The notes under the pieces: generated by a model
The model's database searches: none
What the model was told of the DNA's origin: nothing
Seen by the model: the letters and a program-made list of their open reading frames with translations, nothing else
Origin: Micromonospora marina
Lineage (GTDB): Bacteria > Actinomycetota > Actinomycetes > Mycobacteriales > Micromonosporaceae
Length of the DNA stretch: 64,000 nucleotides
Direction of reading: 5' to 3'
Assembly: GCF_900091565.1 (NCBI RefSeq)
Contig: NZ_FMCV01000026.1
Span: 1-64,000, forward strand
Part shown: piece after piece, positions 25,171 through 33,374 of the stretch
How positions within the stretch are numbered: position 1 is the stretch's first letter
Layout: each line of letters opens with the position of its first letter
Translations under genes and position numbers: made by a program

Positions 25171-26923
25171 CGACGCGACCCGCTGCCGGCCCGGCGTGTT
25201 CGCCCGGGCCTGGGCCAAGGCGGTGTCCGGCACGAGCTACCTGCCGATGACCCAGGCGCAGCTGGAGGAGATGCTGCAGCGGCTCACCGACCGGCTCGCC
25301 CAGGCGTTGCGCGCCGAGCCGTTCGACCTGCGGATCGGCCAGCAGGTCGGCGCGGAGCTGGTGCAGGCGCACATCGCCTCCGCGGAAGGGCTGGGCCGCA
25401 CCGTCGAGGTGATCCAGCTACGCCTGGTCCGCGATCTCGACCTGGTCGTCGACGACGTCGAGGACCGGATGGCCCGGCTGCTCGCCACCGTCGCCACCGG
25501 CTACGCCCGCGCCCTGCGCGACCGCACGCTGGACGAGCAGGAGTCCATCCGCCGCGCCGCCATGATGGCCCGGGCGCAGGCGGAACGGGCGCTGCGCGAC
25601 AGCGAGGCCCGGTTCCGGCACCAGGCCACCCACGACCCGCTCACCGGCCTGCCGAACCGCACGCTGTTCACCGAACGGCTGACCGCCGCGATCACCGCGC
25701 CGGGGCGGGGCGCCGACCGGGTCGGTGTCTGCTTCCTCGACCTGGACCGGTTCAAGGTCGTAAACGACTCCCTCGGCCACCAGATCGGCGACTCGCTGCT
25801 GGTCACTGTGGCGCAGCGCCTGCACCGGGCGCTCGGCGAACACCTGGTCGCACGGCTCGGCGGCGACGAGTTCGTGATCCTGGTCGAACGCACCGCCGGC
25901 ACCGACGACGCGGTGAAGGTCGCCGAGGCGGCGCTGGCCGCGGTACGCGAACCGGCGCTCGTCGACGGCCACGAGCTGACCGTGTCCGCCAGCATCGGCA
26001 TCGTGGAGCGCCCGGTGACAGGCACCTCGCCGATGGACCTGATGCGCGCGGCCGACAGCACCCTGCACTGGGCCAAGGCCGCCGGTGGGGCCCGCTGGTC
26101 GCTGTTCGACGCCGACCGCAACCGCCGCGAGCTGGCCCGGTACGCGCTTTCCGCGGCGATCCCCGCCGCGCTGGACCGGGGCGAGTTCTACCTCGACTAC
26201 CAGCCGCTGACGTCGTTGCGCGACGGGCGGGTGCTCGGCATGGAGGCGCTGGTGCGCTGGCGTCACCCGGAGCTGGGTGTGCTGCGGCCGGACAGCTTCA
26301 TCCCGCTGGCCGAGGAGACCGGGCTGATCGTCCGGCTCGGCAGCTGGGTGCTGGCCGAGGCGTGCCGCGAGGCGGGCACCTGGCCGGGCGCGGACGGCGA
26401 CGCGCCGTTCGTCAGCGTCAACCTCGCCGTGCGGCAGTTGCACCGCGCCGACCTGGTGACCGAGGTACGGGGGGTGCTCGGGCGCACCGGCCTACCGCCG
26501 CACCGGCTGCAACTGGAGATCACCGAGAGCACCATGATGAGCACGGTGGTCGAGCCGGTGCGGGCCCTGCGGGTGCTCGGCGACCTCGGGGTCCGGGTCG
26601 CCATCGACGACTTCGGCACCGGCTACTGCAACCTCGCGTACCTGCGGGACCTGCCGGTCGACGAGCTGAAGGTGGCGGGCGAGTTCGTGACCGGCCTGCG
26701 CGCGCCGGGCAGCCGTACCGACGAGCGGATCCTCGCCTCGCTCGTCTCGCTGGCGCACGCGCTGGACCTCACCGTCACCGCCGAGGGCGTGGAGACGGCC
26801 GACCAGGCGGACCGGCTGCGCGCGATCGGCTGCGACGCCGGGCAGGGCTGGCACTTCGGCCGTCCCGGCCCGGCCGCGCCGCACCTGGGCCGGGTGCCCG
26901 CCCACGTCGACGCGGCTTCCTGA
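25163..26923 (+). CDS. GGDEF-EAL dual-domain cyclic-di-GMP enzyme
   Basis: A 586-residue cytoplasmic protein. Residues 1-140 are helical with no membrane segment. The GGDEF domain (about 150-315) carries intact ARLGGDEFVIL but no RxxD inhibitory site just before it. The EAL domain (about 330-580) keeps GMEALVRW (Glu), VNLAVRQL (Asn), LEITEST (Glu), IDDFGTGYCNL (Asp pair), LKVAGEFV (Lys), TAEGVET (Glu) and AGQGWHFGRP (Gln). All known catalytic residues appear present, though KID is KVA. Synthesis and breakdown of c-di-GMP could both occur. The GTG start overlaps the methyltransferase stop by 8 bp. Confidence 0.92.
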   Translation: MGDDATRCRPGVFARAWAKAVSGTSYLPMTQAQLEEMLQRLTDRLAQALRAEPFDLRIGQQVGAELVQAHIASAEGLGRTVEVIQLRLVRDLDLVVDDVEDRMARLLATVATGYARALRDRTLDEQESIRRAAMMARAQAERALRDSEARFRHQATHDPLTGLPNRTLFTERLTAAITAPGRGADRVGVCFLDLDRFKVVNDSLGHQIGDSLLVTVAQRLHRALGEHLVARLGGDEFVILVERTAGTDDAVKVAEAALAAVREPALVDGHELTVSASIGIVERPVTGTSPMDLMRAADSTLHWAKAAGGARWSLFDADRNRRELARYALSAAIPAALDRGEFYLDYQPLTSLRDGRVLGMEALVRWRHPELGVLRPDSFIPLAEETGLIVRLGSWVLAEACREAGTWPGADGDAPFVSVNLAVRQLHRADLVTEVRGVLGRTGLPPHRLQLEITESTMMSTVVEPVRALRVLGDLGVRVAIDDFGTGYCNLAYLRDLPVDELKVAGEFVTGLRAPGSRTDERILASLVSLAHALDLTVTAEGVETADQADRLRAIGCDAGQGWHFGRPGPAAPHLGRVPAHVDAAS

Positions 26924-26998
26924 CCCGGCCTCCCTGACCCGGCCGGCGGTGCCCTGATCCGGCCGGCACGCGGCCTCCCTGACCCAACCGGCGCGCGG
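26924..26998. repeat. degenerate short repeats between convergent genes
   Basis: The 75-bp gap repeats variants of CCTGACCCGGCC four times, with CGGCCTCCCTGACCC twice. It separates the GGDEF-EAL gene from the convergent mannosyltransferase gene. Confidence 0.5.
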
Positions 26999-28123
26999 TC
27001 AGCCGGCCAGCAGGGCGGCCATCCGCTGCGCCTGCGTCTCCCAGCGCCACTCCCGCTCCACCCAGGCGCGGCCGGCGGCGCCGAACTGCCGGGCCAGGTC
27101 CCGGTCGGCGAGCAGTGTGGCCACCCGGTCGGCGAGCTGGGCCACGTTCCGGCCGCCGACCACGTACCCGGTCTCCCCCTCGCGGACCGCGTCCGGGGCA
27201 CCACCGGAGTCGCCGGCCACCACCGGCAGCCCGGTCGCGCTCGCCTCCAGGTAGACGATCCCGAGGCCCTCCACGTCCAGGCCCCGGTTGCGGGTGCGGC
27301 ACGGCATCGCGTAGACGTCACCGGCCGCGTAGTGGGCGGGCAGCTCGGCGGAGGGCACCGAGCCGGTGAAGACCACGTCGCGTTCCAGCCCGGTCTGCCG
27401 GGCCAGCTTCTCCAGCGTCGAGCGGTACGGGCCGCCGCCGACCACGAGCAGCGCGGCGTCGGGCACCCGGCGGCGGATCTCCGGCAGCGCGCGGATCAGC
27501 ATGTCCTGGCCCTTGCGGGGCACCAGCCGCGACACGCACACCACCACCGGCCGGTCGGCCAGCCCGAGCCGCGACCGGACCCGCCCGCCGTCGACATCCG
27601 GGTGGTAGGTCTCCACGTCCACGCCGGGCGCGAGCCGCCGCAACTCGGTCAGCCCGTCCAGTGCGCGGGCCAGCCGCGCCCGGGTGTACTCGCCGAGGTA
27701 GGTGGTCACGTCCACGCCCCGGCCGATCCGGCGCAGCGCCGACCGGGCGCCGGGCAGTGCCGCCCAGCCGACCTCGTGGCCGTGGGTGAGCGCCACCGCC
27801 CGGCGGATCCCGGCCCGCCGCCGCAGGCCCCCCGCGAGCAGCCCCAGCGGGGCCGCCGCGCCGAACCACACGGTGTCGCAGTCGTACGCGCGCGCCAGCC
27901 GCGCCGCCCGCCGGGCGATCAGCGGGGTGGGCAGCAGCACCCGGGTCCGCTCCCGGACCACCTCGAACGGCTGGTCGGCATCGAACTTCTCCGCCCCGCG
28001 CCAGCTCGACGCGTACACCACCACCGCGCCGGGCTGCTGGCGTACCGCGAGGTTGTGCACGAACGACTGGATGCCGCCGGGGCGCGGCGGGAAGTCGTTG
28101 GTGATCAGCACGGTACGGCTCAT
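26999..28123 (-). CDS. pimB: GT4 glycosyltransferase, PimB-like alpha-mannosyltransferase
   Basis: A 374-residue GT-B enzyme of family GT4. VLITNDFPPRPGGIQSFVHNLA is the N-terminal acceptor side, VVCVSRLVPRKGQDMLIRAL begins the donor-binding half, and GLGIVYLEASATGLPVVAGDSGG holds the EX7E motif. This matches PimB' (Rv2188c), the second mannosyltransferase of phosphatidylinositol mannoside synthesis at the inner membrane face. Location near a FadD15-like gene supports it. Its ATG overlaps the stop of the upstream M48 protease gene (ATGA). An equivalent role in other glycolipids is possible. Confidence 0.8.
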   Translation of the reverse strand: MSRTVLITNDFPPRPGGIQSFVHNLAVRQQPGAVVVYASSWRGAEKFDADQPFEVVRERTRVLLPTPLIARRAARLARAYDCDTVWFGAAAPLGLLAGGLRRRAGIRRAVALTHGHEVGWAALPGARSALRRIGRGVDVTTYLGEYTRARLARALDGLTELRRLAPGVDVETYHPDVDGGRVRSRLGLADRPVVVCVSRLVPRKGQDMLIRALPEIRRRVPDAALLVVGGGPYRSTLEKLARQTGLERDVVFTGSVPSAELPAHYAAGDVYAMPCRTRNRGLDVEGLGIVYLEASATGLPVVAGDSGGAPDAVREGETGYVVGGRNVAQLADRVATLLADRDLARQFGAAGRAWVEREWRWETQAQRMAALLAG

Positions 28124-29379
28124 CGGCCGGACTCCCTGGCGTAGGCGCGGGCGGCGGCCATCCGCTCCACGGTGGACGGGTGGGTCGCCGACCAGAGGCG
28201 CTCCCAGCGCGGCGGGTCGGGGTCGGCCAGGTTGACCCCGGCCAGTCGCCGCTGCATCGCCTCGAACGTCGCCGGGTCGCCGGTGAGTGCCAGCGCATGA
28301 GCGTCGGCGCGGGCCTCGATCCGGCGCGAGACCAGCGCCTGGACCGGGGTGGCGAGCAGGCCGGCGACCGTGACCAGCGCGATCAGCAGTGGGAACGCCC
28401 GCGGCTGGGCGATCGAGTCGACGCCGGCGAGCCGTAGCAGCGGCGTCCACGAGCCGATCAGGTAGAGCGCCACCACGGCGGCGGCGGCGCCGAGCGCGCC
28501 GAGCACCGTGCCGGTCCACACGTCCCGGTCCTTGGCGTGCCCCAGCTCGTGGGCGACCACGCTGGTCACCTCGGCCGGCTCCGCCTCGCGCAGCAGCGTG
28601 TCGTAGACGACCACCCGCCGCGTCGGGCCGAGCCCGGAGACGTACGCGTTCACCGCGCTGGTGCGCCGGGACGCGTCGGCGACGAGCACGTCACGCACCG
28701 GTACGCCGTCCCGGGCGGCCATCGCGGTCAGCTCACTGCGCAGCGGGCCCGGCTCCATCGGCGTGAACCTGTTGAACACCGGCTCGACCAGCACCGGCAG
28801 CACGAACGACAGCACCACCACCAGGGCCGCCGCTCCGGCCGCGCCGAACGCCCACCACCAGCGCGGGGCGAGCCGGACCACGGTGTAGAAGCCGAGCAGT
28901 ACCAGCGCGCCGATCACCGCGCTGACCGCGTACGACTTGAGCAGGTCGACCGCCCAGCCGCCCCAGCCCTGGGTGCTCAGCCCGTACCGGACCAGCACGG
29001 TTCTTCGCCAGGCCGCGAACGGCAGCGTGAGCAGGTCGGCGAGGAACACGACGGCCAGCCCGCCGAGCACGGCCTGCGCGATCCAGTGCCCGCCGAACGG
29101 CCGGCCGACCAGTTCGACCAGGCGCCCGCCCAGCGGGGTCAGCCCGAGCAGCAGCGCCACCACCAGCCCGACCGCCAGCGCCGACCAGGCCGCCGGGCGC
29201 AGCGCGCCGTGGAACGCCCGGCCCCGGGTCACCTGCTCGGCCGGGAGATCCCGCAGCGCCGCGAGCTGGTCGGCGCGGGGTGCCGGCGGACGGCTCCACG
29301 GCACCAGCAGCGCCACCGCCACGAGCAGCGCGACCACCAGGCCGCCGAGGGTCAGCAACGCCCAGGCGCGCGGGGTCAT
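28120..29379 (-). CDS. M48 family metallopeptidase (Ste24/HtpX-like)
   Basis: A 419-residue integral membrane zinc protease. Around seven hydrophobic segments are seen, beginning with WALLTLGGLVVALLVAVALL. The zinc site HELGH lies in SVVAHELGHAKDRD (about residue 275), and the third ligand Glu is probably in RRIEARADAHALAL. The CAAX-protease-type N-terminus (LRYGLSTQGWGGW region) resembles Ste24. Family members take part in membrane protein quality control. ATG 29379 is preferred to one 21 codons upstream, which adds Arg/Gly-rich sequence. It is translationally coupled to the mannosyltransferase. Confidence 0.9.
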   Translation of the reverse strand: MTPRAWALLTLGGLVVALLVAVALLVPWSRPPAPRADQLAALRDLPAEQVTRGRAFHGALRPAAWSALAVGLVVALLLGLTPLGGRLVELVGRPFGGHWIAQAVLGGLAVVFLADLLTLPFAAWRRTVLVRYGLSTQGWGGWAVDLLKSYAVSAVIGALVLLGFYTVVRLAPRWWWAFGAAGAAALVVVLSFVLPVLVEPVFNRFTPMEPGPLRSELTAMAARDGVPVRDVLVADASRRTSAVNAYVSGLGPTRRVVVYDTLLREAEPAEVTSVVAHELGHAKDRDVWTGTVLGALGAAAAVVALYLIGSWTPLLRLAGVDSIAQPRAFPLLIALVTVAGLLATPVQALVSRRIEARADAHALALTGDPATFEAMQRRLAGVNLADPDPPRWERLWSATHPSTVERMAAARAYARESGR

Positions 29380-29457
29380 CGCCCCGCCCCGCCGTCGTGC
29401 CCGGTCCGAGTCATGCCGCCCCCTCCCGCCGTGACCGCCCATCCTATTGCCCGGCGC

Positions 29458-29523
29458 GGGCAGCGGGCAGCGGGCAGCGGGCAGCGGGCAGCGGGCAGCG
29501 GGCAGCGGGCAGCGGGCAGCGGG
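29458..29523. repeat. GGGCAGC heptamer tandem repeat, 9.4 copies
   Basis: Nine perfect copies of GGGCAGC plus a final GGG. It is located between the start of the M48 gene and the 3' end of a 78-residue gene, 4 bp from its stop codon. A 7-bp period would shift frame if it were coding. Confidence 0.95.
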
Positions 29524-29527
29524 AGCG

Positions 29528-29764
29528 TCAGGCGATCCGGCGGCGGCCGGTGCGGCGGGGCGGCGGCGCCCGTCTCGGGGCCGGCGCCGCGGCGGGCGCG
29601 GGTGGCAGCACCTCGACCTCGAACCCGGCCCGCGCGAACACCTCGATCGCCCGGTGCTCGGCCGGGCCCAGGTCGGCCGGGTCGGAGTCGAGCAGTGCGG
29701 TCACCAGGCAGCCGGAGCAGCCGGCACCGCGGTTGCCGCAGGTGTCGCAGTCGATGAGCATCAA
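29528..29764 (-). CDS. small CxxC protein of unknown function
   Basis: A 78-residue protein (or 77 from the second ATG). The N-terminus LIDCDTCGNRGAGCSGCLVT has four cysteines in two CxxC pairs and probably binds zinc. A short helical part (EHRAIEVFARAGFEV) follows and the tail is Pro/Arg-rich. Similar small proteins are common next to cell-division or envelope genes in Micromonosporaceae, as far as I recall. No function can be assigned. The tandem heptamer repeat begins 4 bp past its stop and may act as, or disturb, its terminator. Confidence 0.7.
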   Translation of the reverse strand: MMLIDCDTCGNRGAGCSGCLVTALLDSDPADLGPAEHRAIEVFARAGFEVEVLPPAPAAAPAPRRAPPPRRTGRRRIA

Positions 29765-29965
29765 CGCCTCCTGACAGGTCGCCGGTGGCGCTCAGGCAAG
29801 GGACCACCACCGTCGGTCACCGGAACGCTAACGCTCGGGTATGACAGAACCGGACAACGAGGCAGCACCCGCCGCGAACCCGAACCAGTACGCCGAAGTG
29901 GCGCGATCAACACGCCCTCGACCCGCCACCTCCCCGACCTGGCGTCGATCAGGTAGGGGCGAAGT

Positions 29966-31363
29966 TCAGGACCGGGCCAGGCGCCGCAGCAGCGAGTCGG
30001 CGCCCAGCGGGTACGCGCCGTGCCGGCGTACCCCGTCGGCGACCTCGCGGTCGGAGGAGACCACCACCACCGGCCGCCCGGCCGGCTCGGCGCGGACCAG
30101 CCGGCGGATCAGCTCGTCGGCGGTCTCGCCCTTGCGGGAGAACAGCACGCGTACGCCGCGCGGAGCCGGGGGCAGCCCGTGGATCCGCTCGGCGCCGTCG
30201 AAGACGACTGTGACCTCGTCCCCGGTCTGCGCGGCGATCCCGCCCAGCCCGGTGATGAGCCGCTTGCGCTGCTGCTCCAGCGACATCTCGCCGAAGCCGC
30301 GCTTGGTCACGTTGTAGCCGTCCACCACCAGGTGCGCCCGCGGCAGCGCGAGCAACTGGTCGAGGCGGGCCGGGTCGTCGGTGTCGCGGGCCCGGGTCGA
30401 CGGGCCGGCCGCTGCCGCGCCCGGCTGCTCGGCGAACGCGTCGGCGACGAAGTCGGCCGGGAGCTTGTCCACCGGGTCGAGCGCCAGCTCGCGGCGCAGC
30501 CCCACGGCGGCCTGGCCGATCGTCTCCAGCAGCAGCCACAGCCGCGCGTCGTCGACCGAGCGGGCCTCCTTGGCGCTGGCCCGGGCCACCCCGGCGGTGG
30601 CCTCCGCCTCAGCCAGCCGGGCCCGGGCGCGGCGCAGCTCCGCGTCCGCGTCGGCGGCGGCACGGGTCGCCCGCCCCCGCTCGGTGGCGAGCATCTCGGT
30701 GGCCTTGCGCTCCCGGGCCTGGGTCTCCCGCAGGGTACGGGTCAGCTGGCGCGCCTCCTCGCGGAGCTGACCCAGCTCCTCCCGGACCCGGGCCAGTTCG
30801 TCGCGCAGCTTCTCCGCCTCGACCCGGGCCACCGCCCGGTCGTGCTCGGCGCGGGCGGCCCGCTGCTCGGCCTCGCGGACCAGTTCGGCCACGACCGCGC
30901 TGTCGGCCTCGGCGCGTACCGCCTCGCCGCTGGCCTCGATCAGTTCCCGCCAGCCGCGGGGCCGGGCCAGGTAGGCCAGGGCGGCCACCTCGACCGGGTC
31001 GGCGGCGGCGGGCGCGGTGCCCTCGACCACCGCCGCGCCCAGGTCACCGGCGTCGGCGAGCACCCGGGCGGTGATCCGCTGCCGGAACAGCGGGTCGGCG
31101 GTGAGCTGGGCGGCGATCGCGGGCGCGCCCAGGCGCGCGCGGCGGTTGGGGGCGAACTTGGCGACCCGCCGCAGCGGCACGGGCACCTCGTCGGCGGGCA
31201 GGCCGGGCAGCACGGCGGCGGTCAGCGTGACGATCCGCTGCCGGACCGGCTCGGGCAGCACGGGCTCGGGCTCGATCGCTGCCGGCGCCTCCTCGTCGGC
31301 GGGCACACCGACCACCGGCTCCTCCGCGGAGGAGCGGTCGTCGTGCGGCTCGGTGAGGGGCAT
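29966..31363 (-). CDS. NYN (PIN-like) domain protein with long coiled coil
   Basis: A 465-residue protein. An acidic N-terminal tail is followed by a helical domain (about 40-150), a coiled coil rich in Glu/Arg/Ala (about 155-270; EKLRDELARVREELGQLREE), and a C-terminal NYN domain (about 325-465) with HLVVDGYNVTKRGF, VTVVFDGAERI and VVVVSSDREVADG, whose Asp residues form the nuclease site of YacP-like proteins. It is likely an RNase acting on structured RNA; substrate unknown. It is divergent from the DEDDh nuclease gene. Confidence 0.87.
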   Translation of the reverse strand: MPLTEPHDDRSSAEEPVVGVPADEEAPAAIEPEPVLPEPVRQRIVTLTAAVLPGLPADEVPVPLRRVAKFAPNRRARLGAPAIAAQLTADPLFRQRITARVLADAGDLGAAVVEGTAPAAADPVEVAALAYLARPRGWRELIEASGEAVRAEADSAVVAELVREAEQRAARAEHDRAVARVEAEKLRDELARVREELGQLREEARQLTRTLRETQARERKATEMLATERGRATRAAADADAELRRARARLAEAEATAGVARASAKEARSVDDARLWLLLETIGQAAVGLRRELALDPVDKLPADFVADAFAEQPGAAAAGPSTRARDTDDPARLDQLLALPRAHLVVDGYNVTKRGFGEMSLEQQRKRLITGLGGIAAQTGDEVTVVFDGAERIHGLPPAPRGVRVLFSRKGETADELIRRLVRAEPAGRPVVVVSSDREVADGVRRHGAYPLGADSLLRRLARS

Positions 31364-31477
31364 GAGGCAAGTCTCCCACCCCGAACGGGCCCACCGCCCG
31401 GTGAGTGAGCCGATCTCTCATCGTACCCCCGTGGTATCTCCTGGGGCGGCGGTGACAGGAGTGTCGGACCGTGCCGC

Positions 31478-31483
31478 TAGCGT
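31478..31483 (+). promoter_or_regulatory. -10 element of a leaderless exonuclease transcript
   Basis: TAGCGT lies 7 nt before the GTG start at 31491, with CCCGCGG between and no SD. Confidence 0.5.
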
Positions 31484-31490
31484 CCCGCGG

Positions 31491-33245
31491 GTGACACGAG
31501 CGGAGTACGTCCAGGAGTCGCTGGCCGGCCTGGACCCGGCCGGCAGCGGTGTCGACCCGGCGCTGCCGCTCTACGCGACCACCTTCGTGGTGGTCGACCT
31601 GGAGACCACCGGCGGCACGCCCGACGGCGGCGGGATCACCGAGATCGGCGCGGTGAAGGTCCGCGGCGGCGAGGAGCTGGGCGTGCTCGCCACACTCGTC
31701 AACCCGGGCGTGCCGATCCCGCCGTTCATCACCGTGCTCACCGGCATCACCCAGGCCATGCTGCTGCCCGCCCCGCCGATCGAGCAGGTGCTGCCCAGCT
31801 TCCTGGAGTTCGTCAGCGACGCCGTGCTCGTCGCCCACAACGCGCCGTACGACGTGGGTTTCCTCAAGGCGGCCTGCGCGAAACACGGCTACCGCTGGCC
31901 CAACCCCCGGGTGCTGGACACGGCCGCGCTGGCCCGGCGGGTGCTCACCCGCGACGAGGTGCCCAACCGCAAGCTGGGCACGCTCGCCGCCTACTTCCGC
32001 ACCGCGACCCAGCCCACCCACCGGGCGCTCGACGACGCGAAGGCCACCGTCGACGTGCTGCACGGGCTGATCGGCCGCCTCGGCGGGCACCGGGTCGACA
32101 CGGTCGGCGAGGCGATCGAGTTCGCCCGCGCGGTCACCCCCACCCAGCGCCGCAAGCGGCACCTCGCCGACGGGCTGCCCAAGGTGCCGGGCGTCTACAT
32201 CTTCCGGGCCGCCGACGACCGGCCGCTCTACGTCGGCACGTCCGGCGACATCGCCACCCGGGTCCGCAGCTACTTCACCGCCGCGGAGAAGCGGGCCCGG
32301 ATCTCCGAGATGCTCGCCGCCGCCGAGCGGGTGGAGGCGGTCGAGTGCGCCCACTCGCTGGAGGCCGAGGTCCGCGAGCTGCGGCTGATCGCGGCGCACG
32401 CGCCGCCGTACAACCGCCGGTCGAAATATCCGGAGCGCCAGGTGTGGCTGAAGCTCACCGACGAGGCGTACCCCCGGTTGTCGGTCGTGCGCGCCATCGC
32501 ACCCACCGACACGGCCTACCTGGGGCCGTTCCGGTCCCGGCAGGCGGCGGAGCTGGCCGCCGCCGGCTTCCACGACGCGGTGCCGCTGCGGCAGTGCACG
32601 CACCGGCTCTCCCGGCGCACCACCACGCCGGCCTGCGCGCTGGCCGAGCTGGGTCGCTGCCCGGCGCCCTGCGAGCACCGGATCACCCCCGAGGAGTACG
32701 ACGACCGCGCCGCGACACCGTTCCGCACCGCCACCAGCAACGACCCCGGTGTGGTGGTGGACGCGCTGCTCGCCCGCATCGAGGTGCTGTCGGCCGCCCG
32801 GCGGTACGAGGAGGCGGCGGTGGTCCGCGGCCGGCTGGTGGCGGTGCTGCGCGCGGCGGTCCGGATGCAACGGCTGGCCGCGTTGACCGGCATCGCCGAA
32901 CTCGCCGCCGCCCGGCCGGCCGCCCGGGGCGGCTGGGAGCTGGCGCTGATCCGGCACGGCCGGCTGGCCGGGGCCGGGGTGTCCCCGCCGGGTGTCCACC
33001 CGCGACCCACAATCACCGCGATCCGCGCCACCGCCGAGACGGTGCTGCCCGGGCACGGTCCGGTGCCGGCCGCGACGGCCGAGGAGACCGAGCGGATCCT
33101 GTCCTGGTTGGAGCGACCGGAGACCCGGCTGGTCGAGGCGACCGACGGCTGGGCCTCGCCGGTGGCGGGCGCGGGGCGTTTCCGTGACCTGCTGACGAAG
33201 GCGGAGAACGGCGGATCCGCCAAACTCTCGACCGAACGCTCATGA
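31491..33245 (+). CDS. DEDDh 3'-5' exonuclease fused to UvrC-like GIY-YIG nuclease
   Basis: A 584-residue two-nuclease fusion matching the architecture of Rv2191. The DnaQ-like exonuclease (about 25-190) shows TFVVVDLETTGG, LVAHNAPYDVGFL and HRALDDAKATVDVL. The GIY-YIG domain (about 215-300) shows KVPGVYIFRAADD, LYVGTSGDIATRVRSYF and the Glu-containing ALEAEVRELRLI-type helix, followed by a UvrC-like linker region with a Cys-rich segment (CTHRLSRRTTTPACALAELGRCPAPC). It probably takes part in DNA repair or replication-fork processing. Its start lies 127 bp from the divergent NYN gene, preceded by TAGCGT. Confidence 0.92.
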   Translation: MTRAEYVQESLAGLDPAGSGVDPALPLYATTFVVVDLETTGGTPDGGGITEIGAVKVRGGEELGVLATLVNPGVPIPPFITVLTGITQAMLLPAPPIEQVLPSFLEFVSDAVLVAHNAPYDVGFLKAACAKHGYRWPNPRVLDTAALARRVLTRDEVPNRKLGTLAAYFRTATQPTHRALDDAKATVDVLHGLIGRLGGHRVDTVGEAIEFARAVTPTQRRKRHLADGLPKVPGVYIFRAADDRPLYVGTSGDIATRVRSYFTAAEKRARISEMLAAAERVEAVECAHSLEAEVRELRLIAAHAPPYNRRSKYPERQVWLKLTDEAYPRLSVVRAIAPTDTAYLGPFRSRQAAELAAAGFHDAVPLRQCTHRLSRRTTTPACALAELGRCPAPCEHRITPEEYDDRAATPFRTATSNDPGVVVDALLARIEVLSAARRYEEAAVVRGRLVAVLRAAVRMQRLAALTGIAELAAARPAARGGWELALIRHGRLAGAGVSPPGVHPRPTITAIRATAETVLPGHGPVPAATAEETERILSWLERPETRLVEATDGWASPVAGAGRFRDLLTKAENGGSAKLSTERS

Positions 33246-33374
33246 CCAACTGACCGATCGGACTACCTCGACTCCCTTAGTCTGTTAAAGGAGTGCAGAC
33301 CTGCCCGATTCGCGGGCTCTGCTCCCGGTCGCCGGTTCCCGGCGGCCGAGGGCCGGGGTGAGGAGGTGTCCCAG

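Noticed and set aside
29458..29523. Possible CRISPR-like array
   Set aside because: The units are 7 bp with no spacers; it is a simple tandem repeat.
29841..29956. Possible small protein starting ATG 29841 (TEPDNEAAPAANPNQYAEVA)
   Set aside because: The beginning looks protein-like, but the frame soon runs antisense into the NYN gene, no SD is seen and no family is recognised.
33246..33374. Possible T-box or other leader element before the Rel homologue (GTTAAAGGAGTGCAG region)
   Set aside because: I could not find the conserved T-box or another riboswitch core, and the pairing is only generic GC stems.
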